A stretch of DNA of 64,000 nucleotides from Parasponia andersonii (taxonomy: Eukaryota > Streptophyta > Magnoliopsida > Rosales > Cannabaceae). Shown piece after piece: positions 1 through 11,244 of the stretch (its first letter is position 1; each line of letters starts with the position of its first letter). The stretch lies in the NCBI GenBank assembly GCA_002914805.1, contig JXTB01000224.1:499093-563092 (forward strand), read 5' to 3'. A program made the position numbers and the translations under genes. The notes under the pieces were generated by a model. The model did no database searches, was not told the origin of the DNA, and was given only the letters and a program-made list of their open reading frames with translations.

Positions 1-110
1 AGAAACATTTTGTAGTTTCCTGTGATTTATTTACGTACAGGGCATTTCGCTAACAAGAAACCAAATTGGATTCCAATAAACCTTTATGGTTTTCTGATAA
101 AAAAATGGCT
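1..110. repeat. Edge of a GGTTTC/GAAACC-rich repeat
   Basis: This stretch alternates GTTTCC-type and GAAACC-type words with a spacer resembling 'gatttatttacgtacaggg'. The same order of words and nearly the same spacing occurs around 46.9 kb, 49.6-49.9 kb and 55.8-56.4 kb inside the MULE. It is probably the edge of another copy of that element family, cut by the window start. No coding sequence is visible. Confidence 0.5.
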
Positions 111-1478
111 TATTTACTAAAATATCATTGTATTTTCTAGCTCCCAAAGTATTCAGAAAAATGCCTTAAAAAGGTCCTACAGAATTTTTATTATTTTTGG
201 AAGATTGTAAATTTGTTAATAATTTTTGAAAAATAGGTATACATGTCTAAAACCCAAATAATATTAGTAGATTCACTAAAAATATTATTATAATTAATAC
301 ATGTATAAATATAAAAATTTATTTAAAACAAAAAAAAGATGGATATCATGATAAGTTGATCAATTTATTTTATTTTATAAGAAAATAAAACTAGTAAAAA
401 ATACTTTATAATCCCAATTAGTCTCAACTATTTTATTTGTTGGAAAAAAATATCAGCAAAAGATGTACAAATTTTAAGTTTTTTGATGCATAATTTTTTT
501 AAAATAAATTTTCTATCAATGTAGTTGTTTTATTCATTTTTTTGTTATTTAAGACAATAACTCATTCATAATATAAAAATTAGCTACCTTGGATTGTACC
601 AGTAAACAAGAAATTTTATGAAATATTAAAGATACAATAGTATATATAGTTTTAAATTAAAGGTAATTGAAAAATTAAATTTTAAATTAAATTTTTAAAA
701 ATGAAATAAATAAAAAAGAATTAGAAATTAATATATTAAATTAGATGACTTATTATTGTAGGTTTATTTCCAAATTAGTCAAATTTACCCATTCATGAAG
801 CAAAAATAAAAATACTCACTGAAAACTCATCCATATACATAAATATATATATATATATATTATATATATATATTTTAATAATAAACACTTATGTTTCTAG
901 TGTGGATGTACTAAATTCAAATCCCCACTCTCCTAAGTCAGAAAAAAAAAAGAAAAAGAAATTAATACCGTTAATAAAATAACTAATTTAAGGTTAAATG
1001 CTTGATTTATCCGTCCTATTTAAAGACGAAATAAAAAATATTCTCATAGATTAGCAAATAAATACATATTTCATGCTCTTTTCATCCCTTTATCTTAATT
1101 CGTAAGAATTGACATGTTAAGAGACGAAATTATCTGTACTCTAATTATGTAACTGAAAAAATAACAGTAGGAAATAACAATAATAAAAGCAAATTGTGGT
1201 GGTGAAAGAAAAAGAATAAAGGAATTTAATAAGAAAAAAAAATCTCGTTAAACTGATGAAAAAAGTGCATTTAATTAGCATTTCTCAACTTAAAAAGTAT
1301 TTTTGTTATCTCCCCTGTACATTCCAATTTTAAAACTAACAAAGAGATAGTTTGGTATTACAATATTATCTTGCAATTGTGTTATAACTCTGTTATTACT
1401 ATCTTGTAAGCAAGAAGTAGCTGTGATAAAAAAAAGTCTAGGCGTTTGGTAAATTTATTTACAAAATTATTTTATTAT
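111..1478. other. AT-rich intergenic DNA, no gene seen
   Basis: Very AT-rich sequence with stop codons in all frames and no recognisable protein or RNA gene. It holds an alternating AT tract near 842-872. Confidence 0.6.
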
Positions 1479-3503
1479 TGTTTGAGGTCGAAGTTATGCT
1501 CCAGATTAATTAGTTATAACATGTACTTAATTACAATAAAGCATATGATAATTGGATTAGAACATTACAATGCACAACAGAAAAAATCATTACAACATTT
1601 TTACGTGTCAAAAAAGGATTGGCAGTTGCAATGAGAATATCTCCTTCTACGTATTTCGACAAGATTGACAGTTGCAAAGATGACTCACTTCGTGTGCATA
1701 GAAATAAGTAGGAATAAAATAATATTGAAAATTGACAGAGACGAATAAACTGACTGTATTTGTCAACTAAACACTAGAAATAATATAATAATGCAATAAA
1801 TTAATAAACAAAGAATTAAATATTATTAGTTGATTAAGACAAATAAACTGATCATGGTGTCAACTAGAAGTTAGCAACAAAAATAAAGTGAAAAAAAATA
1901 AATAGTTAGAAACTGATGAAGACGATACTGTCTATATGCCAATTTTAATTAATTAGAAGAGTTACAATTACGAGGCAAAAAGTCTAACCATATTATTGAA
2001 AATAATAATTAATAATTAAAAATTAAAGTATTAAAATTTAAATAAAGCGATGTGATCGATTTCGATGGAAAACAACACATATCATAAAATAAATGCGCAT
2101 AATAATTAAAAAGAGAGCAAAGTAACCGATTGTACTCAAGATAGCAATATAGATTATTTTACGGGGAAGGAGAAACGTAATAATTGATTACATTTAAAGC
2201 AACAATATAACTTATCCGCTAAAATAGAGATACAAGATATATATATAGCACAATACCTCGAACTTGTGCTACAGATTAAGCACGAGATGTAGGGAGTAGC
2301 TTGATGCCCAAAAATCGCTAGAGTGCACGAGTTAAAAACTAAGTCTATATAAGTATTTATAGAAATATTAACAATAGAAAACTTGGAGAACAAGTTTTAT
2401 ACATGCAATGATGTATAAATAAACGTATGCTGAAAGATGAAAATAAATAAAGAGCTAATGGTATAGATGCATGCAAAAGAAAGACTTGGTGGACAAATCT
2501 TTGAACGAAATGTGAGCAAAGTGGTATAATATAACCACGGGTTTAAATGATGAAAATAGGAATAGTTAAAGAGAAAAGTAAAGTCATAGCTTGGAAGGGA
2601 AAATAAAATGATATGGTGATGGTAGTATATAGTTATGAAGTGATGAGTTGGATATATATGCATGAAAATTGAAAATTGTTAGGCACGGGTCGAGGAATAC
2701 AGTAAGGTTATGATGGTGTTATGAACGTGGTGTAGAATAGGAAAAAGAAAGATGATGATGGTGGTGTTACGAGACAAGACAAAGACAAGGACTAGATTAA
2801 TTAAACAAAGAGAAAGGGAAGCTTTGAGCTTTGGATGAACAAGAGAAAAGGATAAGGCAAGAGAGCACGGTTGTGAGAGTGTAGAGGAAGAAATGGAAGA
2901 GCTTGTATTAATGAGATCAATCCCATACAAATGAAGGGCTGTACCCCTATTTATAGGCAATACATGTCCTTGTCTTACAGTACAAAAGGATGAAAATCTT
3001 AGCCTCTAAGTTAGACACTTTCTGAATTATCTAAAAGCCTAGGGACAACTCGTTTTGTAAGTACTTGAGCTACAAGCTCTTAGAATATAATTTGGAGAGT
3101 TCTAGAGTGTTCTAGAACCATGGGGTGACTTGTTCTCGAAGACAAAGAACTTGTTTTATAAGTACTTAGATCACAACTGTTAAGGTACAAGTACTTTTGA
3201 CATTGGAGGTTTCCAGAAGCTTCTAGAGTCTTAGGGATAGCTTGTATATATAGAGGAGCCTTTCAAAATGACGTGTAGTTGAGGCCATACGATATGTAGC
3301 TTGTCCTCAACGGTATATAGTTTAGCTTGGGTTCGAGTGACACATAACATGACCTATCATATACGTAGTTTCTTTTAAATTGGTGTTGTTTTCTCTAAGC
3401 TACATATACATTTGTTAAATTGGCTTAAGTCCTTACTAATATCTAGCTTAGTTGGTTTTAATTTAATACTTCAGAGTTAATTCAAAAATTTAGGAAAACC
3501 CCA
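1479..3503 (-). repeat. Left (3') LTR of the Tat element, about 2.0 kb
   Basis: It matches the right LTR at both ends: around 1480-1515 with 10117-10150, and around 2455-3503 with 10183-11244. Shared blocks include the stretch beginning ctaatggtatagatgcatgc. The part from about 1515 to 2454 has no counterpart in the right copy, so one of the LTRs has gained or lost about 0.9 kb. Open frames on the minus strand here (2154-2960) are LTR sequence, not genes. Confidence 0.75.
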
Positions 3504-4139
3504 AAACATTAAGTTCCCTGAGCTATATCGGATGTGACCATTCGCTAGAGCTCATCAAGATCGATCTCGATTTGTCTTGAATCTAATAAATTAAGGAGTT
3601 TATTGGTGATTTCTTCAAAGATGTCTCTTTTAACCCTAAGGAGGACTTGGTGCGAATGGTAGGAAGACCTGAAAAGTTTAGGACACTAGTCAGGATCCAA
3701 ATAGTCATACTAGAACATTTCTATTAGATTGTCAAACCTGAACAACGCCTCGTCAAAATGTTATTAGAGCAAAATCCAGTTTGAAAAATCTCTAGAAAGG
3801 AAAAAAAGTACGTTTCATGTGGGCAACAAATTTTGGAATTTAGTTTGAACATTGCCTAGATTGATCATTTTGATGTCTTGCTTATTGGTGAAATTTTTTA
3901 CAGATGACAAACTTCAGTCTTGATATCATGACTTCGTCACCATATGTGTAATTGTTTACGTGTATTTTTTCATTTATATATAAGAGAGAATAATCCTCAT
4001 GCAAAATAAGAGGTTAGTCCAATGCAAAGAAAAATATAGATAAGTATAGAAATGAATAAAAATATCAATGTTGCACTAAATGATAATTAATTGTAGATTA
4101 TTGGGACTTTGAAATGATGAAAGCTAAACATTTTTAAAT

Positions 4140-4286
4140 TAGAGTTTGCGCCCAATTATATGTTTAGAATAGAGTGTGCGCTCAGTTTAGATTGGGGTTT
4201 GCGCTCAATTATATGTTTAGACTAGGGTGTACAGCCAATTTAGATTAGAGTGTGTGCCCAATTTATATTTTAGACCTGAGTTGCGC
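4140..4286 (-). repeat. Degenerate tandem repeat in the element's 3' region
   Basis: A short unit of about 25-31 bp built around 'gtttgcgcccaatt' or 'gtgtgcgctcagtt' followed by 'atatgtttaga' is repeated about five times with a two-step pattern. It lies between integrase and the 3' LTR, where Ogre/Tat elements are known to carry tandem repeats. Confidence 0.7.
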
Positions 4287-4649
4287 AAAAATATCGATTT
4301 ATATACACTGATAGATTCTAGTTCCAATGTACCTGCCAGTAGCATAAGCTCGTGCTAGGGGATACTTTTAGCTTTAGTATATTCCAATCTCGATTCATTG
4401 TCCCAATATTATTGATAGCATAGACTTGAACCAAAAGATATTATTAGAAAATATCCAATTTTTGAGTTTATACTGACAGTCCCCAATTCCAATATATCTT
4501 GTCAGCAAAATGGTCATACCAAAGAATATTTTTGGACATAGTTTTTATCTTACTTAGGATTTATACAACTATCAAAGTAAAATATAGATTGATTAGATAA
4601 ATATTTTTGTGAGTGTAATCTAAGATGAATTTATACCAACCCTTTATTA

Positions 4650-5760
4650 TAGGACAAAAATTTCATATATAATTGTTCCTAGATATAGAGATATCTAGAA
4701 AACTATATGAAGTATTTCTTGATGAATTTGAGGTTTGTAGGTGCAAAAAGTATACCTTTATTCAGGTCTTTGAGAGTATAGTACTCACTAGATTGGATAT
4801 CCATAATTTGATAGGATCCTTTCTTATTTGGTGTGAATTTAGCAACATGTATATTTTTCATAATATGATCAGCTACTTTGAGTACTAAGTCACCTTCTTG
4901 AAAATTTCTAGCTCATACCAATTTGTTTTAGGCTCAAGTAATTTTTCTTTGATAGTTTATAACTTTATCTTGTACTTGTGCTCTTTGATCTTCTAAAATT
5001 TCAAGATCAAATTTTTGAGAGTTTTCTGTTCCACCAAGTCCATCTTAATAGATGGTTTGTTTAATTCCATAGGCATAGAGTTTTAGTTCCATATATCAGA
5101 GAAAATGGAGTTTCTTCAGTAGAAGTATGTTTGGTAGCTCTGTAAGCCTAAAGAGCAAGAGATAGATAATATTCCTATCGGATCAATTTTTCCTCAATCA
5201 TTTTTTTGATGATGGCTCCATTGAATGCTGCTATGGCTTCATTTCTTTAAGAATAATACCTGGTCAATTTTCCATGAAAGATTTGATATCTTTCTAGCAG
5301 TGATTCAAATAGTTATCCAATAAAAGGTGTCCCATTATCAGACAATATTCTTCAAGGTATGCCAAAGCGACAAGTGATATTTTCTTACACAAATTAGCTT
5401 GCAGGTTCTAAAGTGACTTCTTGAGAGAAATAGCCTTAGACTATTTTGTGAAATTTTCCATAGCTGCTAAGATCCAAATCTTTTCTTTTAAGGGAGGACT
5501 GATTGGTCTAATGAGATCAATCAACCAAGTGTGGAATGGCCAAGATGATGTGATACTTCTCATTTCGACAGTGGGCACATGTATCAAGTTTCTATGTTTT
5601 TAGCAAGCATCAAATTTTTGTACAAATTCCATGGCATCATTTTCCATCATCGGCCAATAATATCCAATAGTGATCAACTGCTCAAACAGATATCTTCCAC
5701 CTATATGGCTACCACAGTCCTTGGCGTGAACTTTTTTTAGGACTATTTCTATCTCATTGG
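4650..5760 (-). pseudogene. Integrase of the Tat element, broken
   Basis: Reading the minus strand from about 5750 downward gives the integrase start-of-core pattern WPFHTWLIDLI (expected form WPFH.WGIDL), then SDNGTPF near 5340 (second catalytic Asp region) and an AFNGAI...EEYYLSLAL..AYR stretch near 5150-5230, which is the third catalytic block and the following helix. Frames are interrupted by several TAG and TAA codons, so the protein is dead. It lies directly downstream of the RNase H, as expected for a gypsy-type pol. Confidence 0.75.
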
Positions 5761-6374
5761 GTCCTAAGCATTTCAGGACTTTTCCTTGAAAGCTTTTCCT
5801 AAAAAGCTAGTTATTTTGAACAAAGAATCTATCTGCTTTACACTTGACAAGAATAGCTGAAGAAGTTTCATCAGACAGTTGGCCATGAATAATGTAGTCA
5901 ATGTAAACTCTTCTCCAGTCTTATTTTTCAACAAAGATGCTTTCTTTAGGATCAATCACAAGCTAGCATTGCTTGCAATTCTTTGCAACTCATTATATTT
6001 TTTTCTTAACTCAGGGCAAAAGTATCCATGTTGTTAATTCTTCTAGCTAGTGTTGGTCTATCTAAATCACAGATTTTGAAATGGACTTCGTCTAATATTT
6101 TTATTCCAAATTCTTTATCAATACATTTTGTTAAAACTCCATCAGAGAATTTCTTATGAACTTGATCATTGATCAACAAAAATGCTTTGATTTCTCCGAT
6201 ATCTTTGACTTTTGGATTTTCTAGCTTCTCTTTAATAGATTGGGTCCACCCTTTTGATTGTTGCATTGATAAGTGTATTGACTCTGGCTTGGTCTCCAAA
6301 GGAATTTGAATCAGGTCTTCATTTGTATGATCCATTTTCAGCACTAGAGTTGCCAGAGTATCTGCATATTTGTT

Positions 6375-6692
6375 CTAAGATCTAGGGACATATTCTAGTA
6401 CATAATTTTTGAAATTATGGACTTTTTCTTGAATTTCTTCTCGGTATTTGACTAAATTCAACTCTTTGACAGCAAAGTCTCTATTAAGCTGTCTGATGAC
6501 TAAGTTGGATTCCCTATATATTTTCAACTTTGAAATCTTCATTTCCTTGGCTAGATCTAATCTAATTATCAAGGCCTCATATTTAGCTTTATTGTTGGAG
6601 CAAGGGAAAGCTAATTTAACAGCTTTCTTGAAGATTTCACCTTGATTGTTTGATAGAACAATTTCAATGCTTCTGTGACTCCAAAAGCACAT
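6375..6692 (-). pseudogene. Archaeal-type RNase H of the Tat element
   Basis: A 105-residue open stretch with the pattern CSNNKAKYEALIIRLDLA followed by a segment ending in YRESNLVIRQLN. This is the second, archaeal-like RNase H domain found in Tat-lineage gypsy elements; the Glu of YEAL is a catalytic residue in this fold. The reading frame continues, after a stop, into a linker (6006-6344) leading to integrase. It is not a host gene. Confidence 0.75.
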
Positions 6693-6699
6693 TTTAAGG

Positions 6700-7250
6700 G
6701 ATTCATCTTGATATTGTAATTTTCTGCATCTTTTAAATACTTTTCTTTAGTGATTCAAGTGTGATTATTTTATTCTAGCTTTCACCACCAAATTATTGAC
6801 GTAGTCTTCTACATAGTCGTGGATTATATCATGAAAAATTACTGTCATTGCCTATTGATAAGTTGCTCCTGCATTCTTCAATCTAAATGATATTATAGTG
6901 TAGTAGAAATTGCCAAGTGGAGTTCTGAAAGCAGTCTTTTTGGCATCTTCTGGATCCATCTTGATTTGATTATAGCTATTGAATCCATCTATTAATGAGA
7001 ATATTTCATGGTTAACTGTTGCATCGATAAGCATATCTAGATTTGGTAGTAGAAAATTATCTTTTGGGTATATTTTGTTTAGATCTTTAAAATCTACACA
7101 AATTCTGATTTGCCCATTATTTTTTCTTATTGGTACTATATTTTCCCACCATGTCGCATGTATACATAGTTTTATGAACACAACTTCTAACATGTCGCAT
7201 GTATACATGGTTTTATGAACGCAACTTCTAAAAATTTTTCTCTCTTTTTT
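6700..7250 (-). pseudogene. Reverse transcriptase of the Tat element
   Basis: The open stretch at 6852-7208 contains the gypsy RT pattern NIVPIRKNNGQIRICVDF followed by DLNKIYPKDNFLLPN, then FSLIDGFNSYNQIKM and RTPLGNFYYTI. These are RT blocks 1 to 4. The frame is broken near 7191 by a 41-bp tandem duplication and again near 6850, before the YxDD box. Confidence 0.8.
7151..7232. repeat. 41-bp tandem duplication inside RT
   Basis: Two adjacent copies (7151-7191 and 7192-7232) of a unit starting atgtcgcatgtatacat differ by about three bases. Because 41 is not a multiple of three, the duplication shifts the RT reading frame. Confidence 0.85.
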
Positions 7251-7880
7251 GATTTACGACTGAATTTGATTGTTGAAATTCCTCATAGTCTGGTTAACTA
7301 GCTTGAAAGTAAGATTTACAGTAGGCTTGTGTACGATTAACTTACTGCTAAATCGTAGCATGTGTTTGTAGGTCTGTGCAAAACTATCATGATATTCTTT
7401 CAGTATTAGAGCTACTTCAAAATCTGGCTCTAACTTGGCAGAAATAAATGTTGACTTTTCTTCTCCATCTTCTGCTAAATTTATCTTCTTGAGCCTTTTT
7501 TGAGGATACTTGTGTTCAGCTTATAATTTTTTTGGAGCGAGTGGAATGGCTTCTACTTGTTTTGAATTCTACATAAGACAAACACTTTTTAATTGATAAG
7601 TAATTCTCCCATCAAGTGGAGTAATTCACTGAAAAGAAGATTCTTTTAAGCCTACTGAATCAATCTCGATCATGTTGTTTGAGAATGACCTTATTATATG
7701 AGAAGTTATGCACAACTATACTCCTTATGGCTTTGTTTCATCCAGTCCAGCAGAAATATCATCAAAGAATGTAGCCTCTGCCTAAAATACTTCTTGTTGG
7801 GCAAATGAAGCTTTTGTTGCGGATACTAGAATTTCTCTTTTGCCTCTTATCGCTTTCTGATACTAATGTAAAGTAGAAGG

Positions 7881-8260
7881 TTACACTTGATTGTGGTGAA
7901 TCCATGGTCTTCCAAGCAGCAAATGATAGGACACATCTATATCAATCACAAAGAATTTAGTTGGCTCTCGGATAAGTCCAATTTTTAGGTCCACATTAAC
8001 ATGCCCTTTTGCAGTATGAGAACTTGATGCAAAAGTAACAAGTGATGTAGTTTGCATGATCAATTTGCTTTCTGAAACGTAAGCTGCTTTAAAATCTTAT
8101 TAAGACACGAGATTGACAAAAGAGCCATTGTCTACCAAAGCTCATTTGAAGGGAGTGCCATTTACTTTAGCTTCCACGTAGAATGGCTTGATATGCTTGA
8201 AGTTCATAACCTAGGCATCTTTCTTTGAGAATGTGACTGTATCTTCATCTTTCATTGTAG
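7881..8260 (-). pseudogene. Retropepsin-like protease remnant
   Basis: The 60-residue stretch 7881-8063 ends in DVSYHLLLGRPWIHHNQV, a strong match to the C-terminal part of plant gypsy proteases (YN.ILGRPWLH). The active-site part should lie near 8120-8170, where the frame is interrupted ('GALVDNGSFVNLVS'-like reading with mutations). Confidence 0.65.
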
Positions 8261-8863
8261 TTTGACCAACAACATGATTAATAGAGCATTATTATAGACC
8301 AAACCATTGAGATATCTTGAAGATAGCTTGTGTAGCTTATTTACGAGCTTCATCTCCAAATTATAAAGTTTCAAACAAATTTTTAAAAGCTCAAGACTTT
8401 ATGAGATTTTCCATCATTATATTGATTTCTTCTTTTTTCGATGATTATTCATTAGCTGGATTGTCGACAGTTGGATCAATAGTTGTACAAGTATTTACTT
8501 GCCTTCTTTCTTGATTGGGAATAAAAGGATTATTTTCAGCCCTTTGTTGTTGTTGCCCAATTAGAATTTCTCCTTGTTGAGCTTTTTCATGATAAAATCT
8601 TCAAGCAATATAATAGTCCAATGAACATGATGCACTCTTTTATGTAGTAAGCAATATTTGAGATCTTCCATTGCTTCTTGTGTTGATTGTCTCTTGGGCT
8701 GTGGATATTTCAGAACTCTATCTTCTATCCAGGCTCGTACTAAAATATAGATTCTATCTTTGGCAACTGGTATATCTGATGGAATTAGTTGATCTCTTAT
8801 TTCTTGTTGGCGTTGATCAACTGTAGCAACTTCTTTCCTTCTTTTGGAGAAATGTATTCTATT

Positions 8864-9625
8864 CTAATTTTCAGTAGCAGTTCTTTTATCAGGCATAACT
8901 TTGTATATTTTTGCTACTATTGCTTTAGTATTGCTGACTCTAAATATTAGTTCGATAAAATTTGAGCTCATATGCTTTTCAATATGAATTTTGTATTCAA
9001 CTTGCATTTCATTGATGCATACTCGAATAAATTCTTCTTCTGAGATAATTTCTTTGCAGTCAAGAGTTATTTCTTTGAATTTGTTTATATAGGCTATAAG
9101 TGATTCATCTTCCTTTTGCATTGTGTTAGAGAGTTCGAATAAGCCCAACTTGTATTTTGCTACAAAGAATTTTGTATAAAATATTATTACCAATTCCTCC
9201 CATGTACCAATACTACCTGCTAGTAAATTGATGAACTAAGAGTATGCTCGGTTGGTGAGAGATTTTAAAAACTCTCTCAGCTTTAATTCATGGTCACTGG
9301 CATAGACTCCTAAATCATCTAAGAAACTAATAATATGTTCCCTAGCATTTTTTTTCTTTCTATCGAATTTCATAAATCAAGAATTAGTATAATCCTTTGG
9401 ATATGACTTGGAAAGAATACTGGTAGGATATGGAGGCAGGAAGTCCACCACAGCAATAATCTTACTAGCTTTTTCTACTTCAGACTTTAGCATTTCTTGT
9501 AGTTCTTCTTTTGAAATAAAACTTTTGGAAGCTTCATTATTAGTACCATTTAAAGTTGTGGTAGTAGGATTCGCTGGGTCTTGATTTGAGGCATAAAAAG
9601 TATTGTTGTGATGTAGAGTTGGCAT
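8864..9625 (-). pseudogene. Gag remnant of the Tat element
   Basis: Two open stretches (9377-9625 and 8864-9193) separated by stops. The second has the plant retrotransposon gag pattern: F...Y.. in YTKFFVAKYKLGLFEL, then QKEDESLIAYINKFKE, with further helical residues. It lies between the 5' LTR and the protease, as expected for gag. Confidence 0.65.
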
Positions 9626-10092
9626 AAAAGATCTAGCTCTATGAGATTTTCGATGTTGGTAATCCTTTAGAGAATTTTAGTGTGAGACAATTGCATGTTT
9701 TCTTGAGTTTGTCTTATACTATTTAGTGAAATTGCTGATTTAGCGAGGAAAGATTGAGTTTCGGCATTGATTACTAGATTTTGCTCATTTGCCGTTTTGA
9801 GGAAAGGAAGAAAAGAAAGAAATGAGATTTTTTTTTTGTTCGAGATGAAATTTCTGGAAAGAGGGGGACAAAAATTCAAAATTTCTTGAAAAAGGGAGAC
9901 AAAAATTCCAAAGAACTTCGGGATGGAAATCTAAAAGAAATTTGAAAGAGTTTCATGAACACAAAATGGCAGAATTTTAGGAAAAAAAATTGACAGAAAT
10001 TTAGGAAGATTTTTAAGACGAATAGGACAGAGGTCCAGGATAACTTTGAGAATCTTGAGGTCACCGAAGAAACTTAGTTTCCCTTGGCTATT

Positions 10093-10108
10093 CTCCAGTG
10101 GAGTCGTC
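10093..10108 (-). promoter_or_regulatory. Putative primer binding site
   Basis: On the minus strand this reads GACGACTCCACTGGAG and sits about 10 bases inside the 5' LTR. It resembles the TGGCGACTC-type primer binding site of Tat/Ogre elements with a few substitutions. The tRNA assignment is an inference. Confidence 0.45.
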
Positions 10109-10116
10109 TTTTAATA

Positions 10117-11244
10117 TTTGGGGTAAGAGTTGTACTCTAGATTAATTAGTTATGACCTATACTAATTAGTTATGACCTATACTAATGGTATAGATGCATG
10201 CAAAAGAAAGACTTGGTGGACAAATCTTTGAAAGAGACTTGGTGGACAAATCTTTGAAAGAAACGTGAGCAAATTGGTATAATATAATCAGGGCTTGAAA
10301 TGATGAAAATAGGAAGTTAAAGAGAAAAGTGAAGTCACAACTTGTAAGGGAAAATGAAATGATATGGTGATGGTAGTATATAGTTATGAAGTGATAAAGT
10401 TGGACATATGTGCATGTAAATTGAAAATTGTTAGCCACGGGTGGAGGAATACAACAAGGTTATGACGGTGATACTAACGTGGTGTAGAATAGGGGAAAAA
10501 AAAAAAAAGATGACGATGATGGTGTTATGAGACAAGCCAAAGAGAAGGACTAGATTAATTAAACAAGAAGAGAGGGATGCTTTGAGCTTCGGATGAACAA
10601 GAGAAAAGGATAAGGAAAGAGAGCACGGATATGAGTGTAGAGGAAGAAATGGAAGAGCTTGTATTAATGAGATCAATCCCATACAAATGAAGGGGTGTAC
10701 CCCTATTTATTAGCAATACATGACCTAGCCTTGTAGTACAAGAGGATGAAAATCTTAGCCTCTGAGTTAGACACTTTCGGAATTGTCTAGAAGCCTAGGG
10801 ACAACTCGCTTTGTAAGTACTTGAGCTACAAGCACTTAGAATATAAGTTGGACAATGCTAGAGTGTTCTAGAACTATGGGGTGGCTTGTTCTCGAAGATA
10901 AGGACCTTGTCTTGTAAGTACTTAGACCACAAGAACTTACGCTACAAGTATTTTTGACATTGGGGGTCTTTGGGATAGCTTGTACACGTAGAGGAGCCCT
11001 TCAAAATAACGTGTATAGTTCAGGCCATGACATGTAGCTTATCCTCAACAGTATGTACTTTAGCTTAGTTTCGAGTGACACATTACTTGACCTATGTTAC
11101 ACGTAGTTTCTTTCTTCTAAGTTAGTGTCGTTTTCTCCAAGCTATAAATACATTTGCTAAATTGGCTTAAGTCCTTACTAATCCCTAGCTTACTTGGTGC
11201 TAATTTAATCCTTTAGGGTTAATTCAAAAATTTAGGAAAATCCA
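10117..11244 (-). repeat. Right (5') LTR of the Tat element, about 1.1 kb
   Basis: Direct repeat of the left LTR, lacking the segment equivalent to about 1515-2454. It has a small internal duplication of 'agacttggtggacaaatctttgaaag' type words at 10208-10260. The open frames at 10166-10682 correspond to those in the left LTR and are not genes. Confidence 0.75.

Larger units (their letters stand above)
1479..11244 (-). mobile_element. Decayed Ty3/gypsy LTR retrotransposon, Tat lineage
   Basis: A roughly 9.8-kb element read on the minus strand. In transcription order it has a 5' LTR (10117-11244), a primer-binding-like motif (10093-10108), gag, retropepsin, reverse transcriptase, an extra RNase H, integrase, a long 3' untranslated part with tandem repeats, and a 3' LTR (1479-3503). 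The RNase H with the NNKAKYEALI signature is the archaeal-type domain that is characteristic of Tat/Ogre/Retand elements, and the long repeat-bearing 3' region also fits them. Every coding domain carries stops or frameshifts, so it cannot act alone. I could not find a matching target-site duplication; the outer ends are uncertain by a few bases. Confidence 0.8.

Noticed and set aside
2154-2960. Three minus-strand open frames
   Set aside because: They lie in the left LTR, and two have counterparts in the right LTR; composition is LTR-like and no domain is seen.
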